A stretch of DNA of 64,000 nt, from the NCBI GenBank assembly GCA_030426805.1, contig JAUHXU010000002.1, positions 124,001 to 188,000 of the forward strand, given 5' to 3'. The stretch comes from a bacterium (GTDB taxonomy: Bacteria > Planctomycetota > JAFGQW01). Position 1 is the stretch's first letter. Each line of letters opens with the position of its first letter. The translations under genes were made by a program, and so were the position numbers. Shown one piece after another: positions 19,526 through 27,721 of this stretch. The notes beneath the pieces were generated by a model that made no database searches, was not told the DNA's origin, and saw only the letters and a program-made list of their open reading frames with translations.

Positions 19526-20419
19526 TCAGAGCCCCTCCCGGAGGACTACGCCGGATGCCCGCGTAGTCAGCGTGGACGTCGCGGTGTAGTCGCTGCCCCC
19601 GCTCGCATGGTAGCTACTCACAAGGCCGGTACCCGCGCACTCGACGACGATCCTGTGGCTCAAGTCGTAGAGGGCCTTGCCCGTCCATCGGCACGAGATC
19701 CGTGAGGAGCGCGTCGCGCCATGGCGCGCCGTAAGCGTCACGTGAAGTTCCGCGTGATGCCCATGCAAGCCGGGGTAGGTACCGCAAGAGACTAGCTTGA
19801 TGGACGCCGCCCCTTCGAGGTTGCCGTAGTGCGGCCCGAAGACGAGCTTGCACAACGCCTTGGCATCCGTGGACCACACGGTACCGACTCGTCGTCGGTG
19901 GGGGGCAAGGGGGAGGATCGGCGCTCTCAGTTCGGCGACGGACAAGCGGTTCAGAACGTGTCGCCCCGCGGGGCGTGACGTGCCCCACGTGCCCCACTTC
20001 TCGTAGGTGAGTGCGGCCTCGTCGCGGGCGTTCCACCTCACGCGAATCCGGCTACCCATGAGCGGCGTGGTACGCTCTTGCTCGCGAAGCTCGTGCCGGT
20101 CCGGCATCGCCCGCTCTGCCGAAATCCCGTACGTGCGACAGATCGAGACGACGCGATTGGTCCGGGTGCCGGTGATCTCGTTCAAGAACGACTCACGGAG
20201 CGCCCACTCGTTCTCTCCTGTGAACGGCTCTTTGATGTCGTCTTGCGTTCTTCGCCAGCGGACATGGCTGTCGAAGCGCTTTTCGACCAGCAGCAGGAGT
20301 CCCTGCCGCGGCGGCTTCGAGAAGTCGACCACACGACGCTGCGGGCTCGCCGGATCTTGGGCGGGTGCGCCCAGGCTTGTTGCGAGAAGGGCCAAGATTG
20401 CGAGCCGACGTGTTGGCAT
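19526..20419 (-). CDS. Secreted protein of unknown function
   Basis: The 297-residue product has a signal peptide (RRLAILALLATSLGAPAQ). The mature protein is rich in polar residues and beta-type segments (GLLLLVEKRFDSHVRW, ASIKLVSCGTYPGLHGHHAE, CRWTGKALYDLSHRIVVECA). Cysteines near the end suggest a disulphide in the periplasm. I do not recognise the family. Confidence 0.55.
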   Translation of the reverse strand: MPTRRLAILALLATSLGAPAQDPASPQRRVVDFSKPPRQGLLLLVEKRFDSHVRWRRTQDDIKEPFTGENEWALRESFLNEITGTRTNRVVSICRTYGISAERAMPDRHELREQERTTPLMGSRIRVRWNARDEAALTYEKWGTWGTSRPAGRHVLNRLSVAELRAPILPLAPHRRRVGTVWSTDAKALCKLVFGPHYGNLEGAASIKLVSCGTYPGLHGHHAELHVTLTARHGATRSSRISCRWTGKALYDLSHRIVVECAGTGLVSSYHASGGSDYTATSTLTTRASGVVLREGL

Positions 20420-20500
20420 GATTCCTCCAACGGGAGCTACGAACGCCCGACCCAGTTGGTTCGATCGTCCTCGTCCCCGGACGGGGCGCCTTCCGAACGC

Positions 20501-20550
20501 TGGCGTCCTCGGCAGGATCCGAACCCGCGGCCTACGGTTCAGGAGGCCGT
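20501..20550 (-). pseudogene. tRNA-Arg(CCT) 3' fragment, degenerate
   Basis: On the minus strand this reads anticodon arm, variable loop, T arm, acceptor 3' strand and CCA. The loop centre is CCT and the T loop is TTCGGAT. One anticodon-stem pair is mismatched and the 5' half of the tRNA is absent. It matches the fragment at 47555-47604 and is probably a scar of an old integration. Confidence 0.65.
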
Positions 20551-20625
20551 CGAACGGTTGGAGTAAACGATGGGAGAGCCGCCGGTTACGACGACGCCCG
20601 AATCCGCGTGCATTCCCGGGTGCAC

Positions 20626-20769
20626 GTCCTTGCGGCCGACCACGTGTGGTATTCTGCCCACGGCAGCACGCGGTGGGACGACAGCCGATGCGCGTGCCGG
20701 AAAGACCCGATGAGCGACCTCCTGCAGCGGGTCAGCATCGACCCCACGGTTTGCTTCGGCTTGGGGTAA
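20626..20769 (+). pseudogene. Truncated DUF433 gene with its leader
   Basis: The segment repeats the leader and first 17 codons of the DUF433 gene at 37105: MSDLLQRVSIDPTVCFG is nearly identical, then reads LG and stops at TAA (20767-20769). About 70 bp upstream of the start are also shared, including a CACGTGTGGTATTCT block. The copied leader now sits directly before the gene at 20775, 5 bp past the stop, so that gene may have captured its promoter. Confidence 0.65.
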
Positions 20770-20774
20770 CCGAC

Positions 20775-21191
20775 ATGAGCGAGACGAAGCTCGAAGACCT
20801 CAACCTTCACGATAGCGAGATCCTCTCGATTGCTGTCAGGTTCGTCGAGCCAGGCTTGCGGCAGGTCGACGTCATTCTCGATTACATCGAGGAGTATCAA
20901 CCCGTGAGGACGAGCAAGAAGGTTCTTCGGTTCCTCGACTGCTACAAGCTGCTCCTCGACCTCAACCTCGACATCGTCGCACCAGAGTCGATTCTCGACG
21001 GATCGATCATTGAGCAATCTCCGGTCGTTGAGGGGCTTGACGAGGAGTTGAGGAAGATCGGCGGCTTTGTACCGCGATCTCTCAAGCACTTCAGGATCAG
21101 AACGAACTCCAGTGGTGGCACCGTCGATGTGCTCTCGACGGGGTTATCATTGGTGGACGTTCAGGATGCAGGCATTCCAGGGCCCGCATGA
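20775..21191 (+). CDS. Small protein of unknown function behind a captured DUF433 leader
   Basis: The 138-residue product starts MSETKLEDLNLHDSEILSI, a layout (HDSEI near the N-terminus, then VDVILDYIEEY and KKVLRFLDCYKLLLDLNLDI) that resembles small immunity-type or accessory proteins in many bacteria. It has no signal peptide. The start is 5 bp after the stop of the truncated DUF433 reading frame, so translational coupling is possible. Function not assigned. Confidence 0.55.
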   Translation: MSETKLEDLNLHDSEILSIAVRFVEPGLRQVDVILDYIEEYQPVRTSKKVLRFLDCYKLLLDLNLDIVAPESILDGSIIEQSPVVEGLDEELRKIGGFVPRSLKHFRIRTNSSGGTVDVLSTGLSLVDVQDAGIPGPA

Positions 21192-21392
21192 GGACTGGAC
21201 GACCTGGGACAGCGACGGCGGCGGTACGTCGCTTGCTCTTGGCGTTGCAGGAAACGGCCGGACGACGCAACGTGAGGATGACTATCGCGACCGGTGTTAC
21301 TTGGCCGCGTTGAGTTCAACTTTGAGAGAGGGCAGCAGTCGGTGAGGCGACGCGACGGTGTCGTGGTCCGTTGGTGAAGTGGATTGGTATTG

Positions 21393-21662
21393 ATGCAGCC
21401 CAACCGAGCAGAGCGATGGCAGGCGAGCCGTGCGCGTGGGCGCCGGCGCTTCATTCTGGAGTACGGCGTCTTCCGTTGGGGCGTTGCGACGGCGCTGTTC
21501 TTCGCGATGGCGTCGTTGCTCCTCCGCGGTGACGATTGGAGCCTCCCACGCCTCCTGGTCCTCGTCGTGCTCGCGCTCGTCTTGTTTCCCGTCGGCGGGT
21601 GGTTCGTCGGCGGTTACCTATACAAGTTCGAGGGCCCATGGGGGCGACGACGCCGGGGTTAG
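21393..21662 (+). CDS. Small membrane protein
   Basis: An 89-residue protein with a basic N-terminus (RWQASRARGRRRF) and two hydrophobic segments (WGVATALFFAMASLLL and LLVLVVLALVLFPVGGWFVG). The ribosome site is weak. Family not recognised. Confidence 0.45.
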   Translation: MQPNRAERWQASRARGRRRFILEYGVFRWGVATALFFAMASLLLRGDDWSLPRLLVLVVLALVLFPVGGWFVGGYLYKFEGPWGRRRRG

Positions 21663-21664
21663 GT

Positions 21665-21694
21665 GACGTCTGCCGCCGTGCGAGGTGGCAAGGT
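21665..21694 (+). repeat. 35-bp intergenic palindrome copy, degenerate
   Basis: Shortened copy (CTGCCGCCGTGCGAGGTGGC) directly after the small membrane protein gene. Confidence 0.55.
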
Positions 21695-21736
21695 GGAGCG
21701 GAAGAATATTATCCGCGAGTCTCCGTCAACCTAGGC

Positions 21737-22197
21737 TCACCATCGTGGCGGCCAGCCGGCGTCATGGCGCCGCGCCGACACGCGGTTGATCGACCGTAGC
21801 ACCTGCTCGCGGTTCAAGCAGGACAGGATCGTTCCTCCGGGGCCGGCGAGAATTGCGTTCATGAACCACTCGCGAACGTAGCGTGGATTCGGATCTTCGA
21901 TCACGCTCCGTGGAGCACCACCGAACAACCTGCGGATCTCGGCCTTCGCGGGGTCGTTGGGCGGACACCAGAAAGCACCGTAGATCACGACGAAGTGCTG
22001 CGGAGTAAGCGACCTGTTCTCGAGGGTCTCGCGGATTCGAGCGAGCGCGATTGTGAGTCGCCGTTCGTTCGTCGCAGCGTGCGCTGCGGCTGGTGAACGC
22101 TCCGTCGTCTGCCGGGCTTCGCTGTGGCGCGGTGCGTTGATGGACCCGTGCAGCCAACGACTACCGCGACCGCAGCCATGCTCAGAATCCCACGCAT
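21737..22197 (-). pseudogene. Frameshifted lipoprotein gene
   Basis: The start at 22197 gives a lipoprotein signal (MRGILSMAAVAVVVGC, lipobox VVGC), but that frame becomes low-complexity after about 30 codons. In another frame the body continues with coding character (RLTIALARIRETLENRSLTP, then HFVVIYGAFWCPPNDPAKAE) and runs to a stop at 21737. The frame change lies between about 22050 and 22110. It starts 4 bp after the end of the membrane protein gene upstream, so it belongs to that operon. It may be a real mutation or a sequence error. Confidence 0.5.
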
Positions 22198-22200
22198 TGA

Positions 22201-22998
22201 TCAAGCACGCGCCCGGGGCGCCTCCGTTGTCATTTTAATCCGATCGAGGGCCCATCGAAGAAGCAGCACACCGAGCGTGGCGCTCGTCAGTCCGAGGCCG
22301 GCGGCCCACGTCAACGGCAGTGCGCGAGGCGCGGCCGACCACCACGCCGCGATTGCCAGTGCACAAAGGACTCCGAAGGCCGCGAGCATCGCGATGATTG
22401 GAGCTACGATGCGCGGCCATCTTCGAAGTCCGCCGCGCACCCCTATCGCCGCGCTGATGTAGAGCGCGAGCATGACGCGCCACACCGGATTCACTTGGTC
22501 GCCGGCGTCGAGAAGTCGCCGTGCGTCAGGGATCACGACAGCGAACGTGGCAACGGTCATAGTGAACACCCCCAGCGTGAGCGCCAGCGAACACAATCCG
22601 TCGAGCGCCGCTGTGGGGAACGATCGAATCACCCACGTCGCCGTCACCGCGCCACCACAAGTCAGCCCGAACGCAGCTTCGAGGTAGGCGAAGCTCGAAG
22701 GTCCGCGAAGCTGTGAACTCGCTGCGAGGCCGAGGAGCGCGCCGACTGCGCAGCCGGCGGTGAAACCGGTGCCCGCGAGGATGCCGAGCGTTCGGGTTCG
22801 CCGCAGCAGCGCTTCGACGGTGAACATCCCGCCGACGTACAAGGCACATGCAGCCATGGCGCGACCGACGACGAGGGGGCGGCCCGCCCGATCGGGTCCT
22901 TCCCCGTGTCCGTACCACGCGAGTGTGGCCGTCGCCACGATCAGCGCGAGGGCGCCGATGGCGGCGATACGGTTGTAGGATTCGATCTTCAGCGACAC
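22201..22998 (-). CDS. Polytopic membrane protein
   Basis: The 265-residue product has about seven membrane segments, such as IAAIGALALIVATATLAWYG, GAVTATWVIRSF and IVAPIIAMLAAFGVLCALAI. It is almost all hydrophobic with short loops and no visible active-site motif. It is divergent from the lipoprotein gene at 23132, and a frameshifted lipoprotein gene follows. Function unknown. Confidence 0.6.
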   Translation of the reverse strand: MSLKIESYNRIAAIGALALIVATATLAWYGHGEGPDRAGRPLVVGRAMAACALYVGGMFTVEALLRRTRTLGILAGTGFTAGCAVGALLGLAASSQLRGPSSFAYLEAAFGLTCGGAVTATWVIRSFPTAALDGLCSLALTLGVFTMTVATFAVVIPDARRLLDAGDQVNPVWRVMLALYISAAIGVRGGLRRWPRIVAPIIAMLAAFGVLCALAIAAWWSAAPRALPLTWAAGLGLTSATLGVLLLRWALDRIKMTTEAPRARA

Positions 22999-23044
22999 TC
23001 TGGTTGTTCCCGACAGGAGCGCTGGCCTGGTGGAGGAGTCGCGC

Positions 23045-23083
23045 CGATCCTACGCGGTGCCGCGCGAGGGCGGCAAGTCGGAG
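23045..23083 (+). repeat. 35-bp intergenic palindrome copy
   Basis: Copy with intact right half (GCCGCGCGAGGGCGGCAAG) between divergent genes. Confidence 0.65.
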
Positions 23084-23131
23084 CTTGAGCCGCCACCACA
23101 GAACTGACGATGATCGTGGCGGAGGTGGGGA

Positions 23132-23509
23132 ATGACCACGATTCGATTGCTGGTGTTGGCGGCTTGTGTCTTCGTTGTGTCGTGCAGCGCTCGTGAGATG
23201 CCGGTCGATGCCCGCGCGCTCGCACTGGACACCGACCCGAATCAGATTCTCGTCGAGGCGACGATCCGTGACGACGACGGCATTGTGCAGGTGCCCAAGA
23301 TCATCCTTCTGAGAGGGCAGGAAGCCACCGCATTTGTCGGCGAGAAGAGGGGCGATTCGATCCACAGCGGCTACACCTTGCGCGTCAATTGCGCAGACGA
23401 CCGGGCAACGCTTTTCGTGGAGCACTACGAAGATGGCGCGCTTGAAGGTTCGTGGGGTGACAGCGTGCCGATCTGCCCGTCACACCCTGCATCCAGCCAC
23501 TCGAAGTAG
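23132..23509 (+). CDS. Small lipoprotein
   Basis: The 125-residue product has a type II signal peptide with lipobox VVSC (MTTIRLLVLAACVFVVSC) and a GGAGGTGGGGA ribosome site. The mature part is a compact beta-type domain (ILVEATIRDDDGIVQVPKII, then GYTLRVNC) with a second Cys near the end. Predicted envelope-anchored; function unknown. Confidence 0.65.
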   Translation: MTTIRLLVLAACVFVVSCSAREMPVDARALALDTDPNQILVEATIRDDDGIVQVPKIILLRGQEATAFVGEKRGDSIHSGYTLRVNCADDRATLFVEHYEDGALEGSWGDSVPICPSHPASSHSK

Positions 23510-23520
23510 CGGCACGTCCC

Positions 23521-23564
23521 GGTAAGCCTACCTGCCGCCGCGCGACATCGATGCGGTGGGGCAG
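23521..23564 (+). repeat. 35-bp intergenic palindrome copy, degenerate
   Basis: Left half intact (CCTACCTGCCGCCGCGCGA), right half replaced by unrelated bases. Confidence 0.5.
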
Positions 23565-23659
23565 AGGCTACTGGGGCTCGATCGACTTGATCCTACCCAA
23601 GCGGATTGAGGCCTACGAACAGCGCGCACGCGGCCGGCGGCCCGAGGTCGGGCGGTCGA

Positions 23660-23977
23660 TCAGGTACGCCGCTTGCCGATTTCGCTCAGCCGCCGCACAG
23701 CCTCCGCGTCGTGTGGCGGGATCGCTGGGCCGTAGGGCACGACATACGTTCCGCGCTCGCCGGTCTCGGTGCATTCGAGCGCGAACACGATCGTCTCGTC
23801 GCCGGGGTCCGTGTCCCCTTCGTATCGCGCGATCTCGTCGATCCGGAACTTCTCCGGCGCGACGATGCGGGAGGACCCGTCGGCCGTGAGGCCATTCTCC
23901 TTCGCGCGAAACGTCGCCGTGAATCCGCGAGCGGTCAACCGGTCGACGATCGTCGAGACGGTCTCCATCCGTTCCAT
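23660..23977 (-). CDS. Small conserved protein of the kind often labelled PRPP synthetase-like
   Basis: The 105-residue product starts behind an AAGGAG site. Its layout matches a small family often found in Bacteroidota under the label phosphoribosylpyrophosphate synthetase: METVSTIVDRLTARGFTATF, then PEKFRIDEIARYEGDTDPGD and TYVVPYGPAI. It is far too short to be a real PRPP synthetase, so the enzyme name should not be used. It lies 34 bp downstream of the rhodanese gene on the same strand, which suggests an operon. Confidence 0.6.
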   Translation of the reverse strand: MERMETVSTIVDRLTARGFTATFRAKENGLTADGSSRIVAPEKFRIDEIARYEGDTDPGDETIVFALECTETGERGTYVVPYGPAIPPHDAEAVRRLSEIGKRRT

Positions 23978-24011
23978 GTCGTTCGCTCCTTTCGTGTCGC
24001 GCAGGTGTCGA

Positions 24012-24338
24012 TCAGGTCGTCGTCGAGACTGGGAACCCCGCGTGTTTCCATGCCTCGATGCCGCCCTCGAGCACCTTGGAATCGTATCCCTTGTCGTTGT
24101 AGCGGCGCGCCCGACCGGCGGCCGTCTGGTCGTTTGGTCAGCCTCAGTAGAAGATCAGTGTCGCGCCGGCATTCGCACCGTCCGCGGTGCGCGCGCGTAG
24201 TTCGTCGAGCGTGATCGCGCCCTCGAGCCGATTGCGTTCGCACTTGGCGTGATCGTCGTAGGCGCACACGAGCCACGCATCGCCGCGCTCGGTGAGCGCC
24301 CGCGCTTGGTTGGCGGCGAGTCGTTCGATAGAGGTCAT
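24012..24338 (-). CDS. Rhodanese-like protein with two in-frame TGA codons, candidate selenoprotein (UxU)
   Basis: The start at 24338 follows a strong GGAAGGAG site. The frame reads 64 codons to GATLIFY, then TGA (24144-24146), GGC, TGA (24138-24140), and 41 more codons in the same frame: PNDQTAAGRARRYNDKGYDS, then LEGGIEAWKHAGFPVSTTT and a final TGA at 24012. Both halves together form a normal single-domain rhodanese of 108 residues, ending with the GGIEAW signature. The TGA codons sit where relatives have the catalytic CxC (FYCxCPNE-type). Selenocysteine at the second position is, as I recall, known in this family; TGA at both would make U-G-U. A short stem-loop follows at once. Alternatives are a doubly mutated pseudogene or TGA read as Cys. 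The Sec machinery was not seen in this window. Confidence 0.75.
24112..24132 (-). promoter_or_regulatory. Possible bacterial SECIS-like stem-loop
   Basis: On the minus strand, 5 nt after the second TGA, CGACC pairs with GGTCG around an 11-nt loop (AGACGGCCGCC). Position and the G-rich loop are compatible with a bacterial SECIS element, but the stem is short and the resemblance is only suggestive. Confidence 0.3.
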
Positions 24339-24520
24339 GCGGTTCTCCTTCCGTCATCGATTCGGCGTGTGATGACGGCACGGAGAGCAATCGCCGTGCC
24401 GCGTTTGCGGGAGACCCGAGCCGCGAGAGCAGCCGTCGGGAGCCCCGTCCGAGAAGGCGCACCGGCGGTCAGGCCACACCGGTGCACTTGGGCATTGACA
24501 CGCGAAGCCTCGGCTTCGCT

Positions 24521-25333
24521 TTAGCGATCGCCGGGGTCGGACTCCGTGCGCGCCTTCATCTTGTCGGTCGGCATTGCCTGGCGCGTGTCGCGCGTCACTG
24601 CGCCGTTGCGCGGCTCGGCAGGCGACATGTGGACGTGGCAGATCTTGTAACCGGCACTGGACATCGTCTGGCGCTCGCCGTTTGAGTCGTCGATGCGCTT
24701 CTCGGCGGAGTCGTCACAGCGCGTGATCATCATCGTGCAGTAGTAGGTGTCGGCCTTCGCGTCGCCGCGCGTGCACGAGACGTCGGAAACCACGAGCCAC
24801 GTGCCGTTCTCGCCGAGGGCGCGAACGTTCGAGACGTCGAACGACTTCGACTTCATGCGGGTCGACTTGTCGGAATCGGAGGAGTCCTTGCCGCACAAGC
24901 CCTGGATCCAGCGCTTCGCCGCCTTCGGGCTGGTGCTTCGTTCGAGGCTGCCGTCAGGCTGTGCGACGATCATCGTGATGTCGCCGTTGCGTTCGGAGCG
25001 GTCCTTCTGGCGGTAGGTGTTCGCGCTCGGCGACGCGCTTCGCTTCGGGATCGTCGGGTCCGACGGGTCGCCGCGGATCTCACCCTTCTCGTCCTTGCCG
25101 TCGCAGCCGCGTAAACAGTGCATCGCCCGTTTCGCATCGCAGCGCTCGAGCGCCTCGAAAAACCGTTGGTGCACCGCGAGGACCGCAGTGCGGTCGGATG
25201 CACTCGTCGACTCGACGATGCGTTCGCGTGCACGGTCCCGGTTTTCATCGTCGTTGCTCTGCGCCGCCAGCTGCGCGGTGCAGAGAAGTGCTGCCGTGAT
25301 GCCGATCCACTTGGATTCTTGGAATGTCGTCAT
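24521..25333 (-). CDS. Secreted protein with SnoaL/NTF2-like domain
   Basis: The start giving MTTFQESKWIGITAALLCTA yields a signal peptide ending near QLAAQS. The 270-residue product then has TAVLAVHQRFFEALERCDAK, the opening helix of DUF4440/SnoaL-type NTF2 folds, and a closing strand TWLVVSDVSCTRGDAKADTY. The middle is Ser/Lys/Asp-rich, and several Cys suggest disulphides. Enzymatic or binding role not known. The longer frame upstream has no coding character. Confidence 0.6.
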   Translation of the reverse strand: MTTFQESKWIGITAALLCTAQLAAQSNDDENRDRARERIVESTSASDRTAVLAVHQRFFEALERCDAKRAMHCLRGCDGKDEKGEIRGDPSDPTIPKRSASPSANTYRQKDRSERNGDITMIVAQPDGSLERSTSPKAAKRWIQGLCGKDSSDSDKSTRMKSKSFDVSNVRALGENGTWLVVSDVSCTRGDAKADTYYCTMMITRCDDSAEKRIDDSNGERQTMSSAGYKICHVHMSPAEPRNGAVTRDTRQAMPTDKMKARTESDPGDR

Positions 25334-25678
25334 CGGGATCGTTCTCCGTGATGGGTTCGGTCTGCTCCACGTCTCCACCGTTGCCAGCAGTCCGAGCGTG
25401 CAAGCTCCATGCCGCATCGCCGGTTTCGGCGCTCGCTCGCGAAGCCGGTTGTCCTGTTGCGGTTCGTTGTTCGTTGGACCGCGATTCGTCGTCGGGTTTC
25501 TACAAACGACGAGTCGGATCGACAGGACGTCGCTATCCCGAGTGGCGGCTACGGCGAGCGACGCATGGATCGTGCGCTCTTCCGCGATCAGATGCCGATG
25601 GACCTCCTGCCGCGAGTCGAGCCACAACTTGGGTCGAACGGATGACGCGGTGCTGGTTTCGGCGATTCGCCGCGCCGC
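25334..25678. other. No convincing gene
   Basis: About 345 bp between two minus-strand genes. It presumably holds the promoter of the NTF2-like gene; no repeat or motif stands out. Confidence 0.45.
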
Positions 25679-26164
25679 TCAGGATGCGTCCCGGTTCCGT
25701 GCGCGGAGGATTCGGCGGACGATCTTCAGGTGGTGCTTGTTGTGGACGGCGAGGAACCGAATGCACTGATCGCGTTTCAACACGCCGAGAATCGGATGGT
25801 CGAACCAGGCGCCGGCCGGGACGTCACGGAGCCCGTCGACCGCGTTCGTCGCCTTCTCCACAAGCGTGAGGACCTGTTCGGCGGTTGAGTCGTTCGACGG
25901 CAGGACGGCGGCTGGCGCTTGAACGCGTCCGCGCGGGATCGTACGGATTCGTAACACGATCCAACGACGGAGCGAAAACCCGACTCGTGGTGCGGGCGGC
26001 GTCGATCCAACCAGCGACCGATGGATCTTGACCATGGCGAGGCAGCAGTGCTCGACGTGCATACCGACCGACCACGCGGACTCACGCGACAGGGAGACGT
26101 CGGCGCGAGCCGCGGCATGACGCATCTCGTCGAGGTGTAGGTCGGCAGGGAGGTGGTCGGTCAC
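25679..26164 (-). CDS. DinB-like protein (DUF1569)
   Basis: The GTG at 26164 follows GAGGAGAG and gives a 161-residue product. It has the four-helix DinB layout with the three metal-ligand His: HVEHCCLAMVKIHRSL in helix 2 and VHNKHHLKIVRRIL at the end, with FDHPILGVLKRDQCIRFLAV between, the typical DUF1569 pattern. DinB-fold proteins are often metal-dependent thiol-transferase-like enzymes; the substrate is not known. Confidence 0.75.
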   Translation of the reverse strand: MTDHLPADLHLDEMRHAAARADVSLSRESAWSVGMHVEHCCLAMVKIHRSLVGSTPPAPRVGFSLRRWIVLRIRTIPRGRVQAPAAVLPSNDSTAEQVLTLVEKATNAVDGLRDVPAGAWFDHPILGVLKRDQCIRFLAVHNKHHLKIVRRILRARNRDAS

Positions 26165-26229
26165 TGAACTCTCCTCACCCGGTCCATCGCATGGGCTTCG
26201 GTCCCGGATTTCGATCGGAACGAGCGAGG

Positions 26230-26577
26230 TCACCGACGGACGCCGAACTTGGGCGGGACGATCTGGACCGCGTCCGTCCCGGTAAGGCGCTCCCGATCGA
26301 ACGTCTCGCCGACGAGTGTGAGCGACGTCGAGTTGCGATCGAGGCCGAGTTCTGCCGTCGGCACGTGGACGACGAGGTCGATGCGATCATCTCGGTCGAC
26401 GTCCTCGACCGCGAACCAGCCACAACGTTCCGGGAGATGTCGTCGAAGGCGGAGAAGCTCAGCTTCCGATTCCTGCAGACGCTTCGTGAGCACCGCGGTC
26501 TCGTCGGCAGCCTGCTTGCCCTGCATCTGCATGATCGAGAGCAAGGCGATCGAAACCGGGGGGAACAGCAAGCGCAT
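26230..26577 (-). CDS. Small exported coiled-coil protein
   Basis: The 115-residue product has a hydrophobic N-terminus (LLFPPVSIALLSIM) and a coiled-coil segment (TAVLTKRLQESEAELLRLRR), then a short beta-type domain with DVDRDDRIDLVVHV. It lies 65 bp upstream of the DinB-like gene. Family not recognised. Confidence 0.5.
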   Translation of the reverse strand: MRLLFPPVSIALLSIMQMQGKQAADETAVLTKRLQESEAELLRLRRHLPERCGWFAVEDVDRDDRIDLVVHVPTAELGLDRNSTSLTLVGETFDRERLTGTDAVQIVPPKFGVRR

Positions 26578-26609
26578 GTGAGTGCCTCCAGGAAACGCGA
26601 CAGCAGCCT

Positions 26610-26644
26610 GATCCTACCCACCCCTGCGCGGGGGCGGCAACCCG
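26610..26644 (+). repeat. 35-bp intergenic palindrome copy, degenerate
   Basis: Recognisable by ATCCTACCCACCCCTGCGCG followed by GGGCGGCAA. Confidence 0.55.
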
Positions 26645-26751
26645 CGAACGTCTCCTCTCGCAACCCCTGTCTTTCCACGGACGACCGCTCGATGTAGGCT
26701 GGTGCGGCCTGAGGCAGATCCGAAAGTCCAAAGAGAAAGAGGATTCCCCAG

Positions 26752-27717
26752 ATGCGAAGGACGCCCATCGTCTACGCCGCGCTGATCTGCATCTGCACGG
26801 CCGGCGCGGTCCTGCCCGCGCAGGTCTACGTGCCGAGCAACACGCCGGCCACCGGCACCTGCAACGCGGCCCACACCGGCAAGAGCGAGTCGCGCTACCA
26901 GGAGATCATCGACGCGACTTACCTGCCTCAAGCGCCGTTCAAGGTGCTCGACGTCTCGTTCGCGCCGTGCGCGAGCGTCAACCCCGTCTACTCCCAATAC
27001 CAGGTACGGATGACGCACACGACGCTCGTGAACTTCGCCGGCAACCAGAACTTCGACAACAACCTCGGCCGCTGCCCCGCGGTGCTGCACTCCGGGCCGC
27101 TCAGCTGGACGGCGACGGCGAACACGTGGAGCCCGCTCGGATGCACCGGCAACGCATTCGGCTACGACGGGCAGGGCCGGAACATCCTGGTCGAGTTCCG
27201 CCACATCCAGAGCAGCGGGTCGACCACGAGCCACCACCGCGACGGCGTCAGCCCGCGCCTCTACACGAGCGACGCAGGCGCCTACTCCTCGACGACCGGC
27301 GTCACGGTGAGCATCGCGGGCGCGAAGCTCGAACTGATCATCGATAGGACGTGCGTGCTCTACGCGCCGGATACCGCACAGATCGGTCAGTCGCACGCAA
27401 TCACAGCAGATGCGATGCCGGCCGGCGAGAACTGTCAGATCGCAGCATCGTTGGGCGCGTCCACTGCGATCAACCTCGGGCCGTGCAGCGTCTGGCTCGT
27501 ACCCGACGGCGTCTTTGTCTACTCGGCAACCGTTGGGGCACCGATCTTCAACGGCTACCAGGCAATCACGCCGGCCTCCGGCAAGGTGATCGGCAAGTTC
27601 TCGCCCCCGAACATCCCCGCGCTTGTTGGCGTCTGCGTCTATCACGCTGCCGTCTCGGTAGGGAGTAGTGGCGTGTCGTGCTGCACGAATACCGCGGGCA
27701 CGCTCCTGACCCCGTAG
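26752..27717 (+). CDS. Secreted protein, planctomycete-type
   Basis: The 321-residue product has a signal peptide (VYAALICICTAGAVLPAQ). The mature protein opens with PSNTPATGTCNAAHTGKSES and a QEIIDATYLPQAPFKVLDVS segment, is rich in Asn, Thr and Ser, and contains about ten Cys, pointing to an extracellular disulphide-bonded beta protein. I recall similar proteins only from Planctomycetota and cannot give a function. Its 3' end converges with the gene at 27722. Confidence 0.6.
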   Translation: MRRTPIVYAALICICTAGAVLPAQVYVPSNTPATGTCNAAHTGKSESRYQEIIDATYLPQAPFKVLDVSFAPCASVNPVYSQYQVRMTHTTLVNFAGNQNFDNNLGRCPAVLHSGPLSWTATANTWSPLGCTGNAFGYDGQGRNILVEFRHIQSSGSTTSHHRDGVSPRLYTSDAGAYSSTTGVTVSIAGAKLELIIDRTCVLYAPDTAQIGQSHAITADAMPAGENCQIAASLGASTAINLGPCSVWLVPDGVFVYSATVGAPIFNGYQAITPASGKVIGKFSPPNIPALVGVCVYHAAVSVGSSGVSCCTNTAGTLLTP

Positions 27718-27721
27718 GGTA

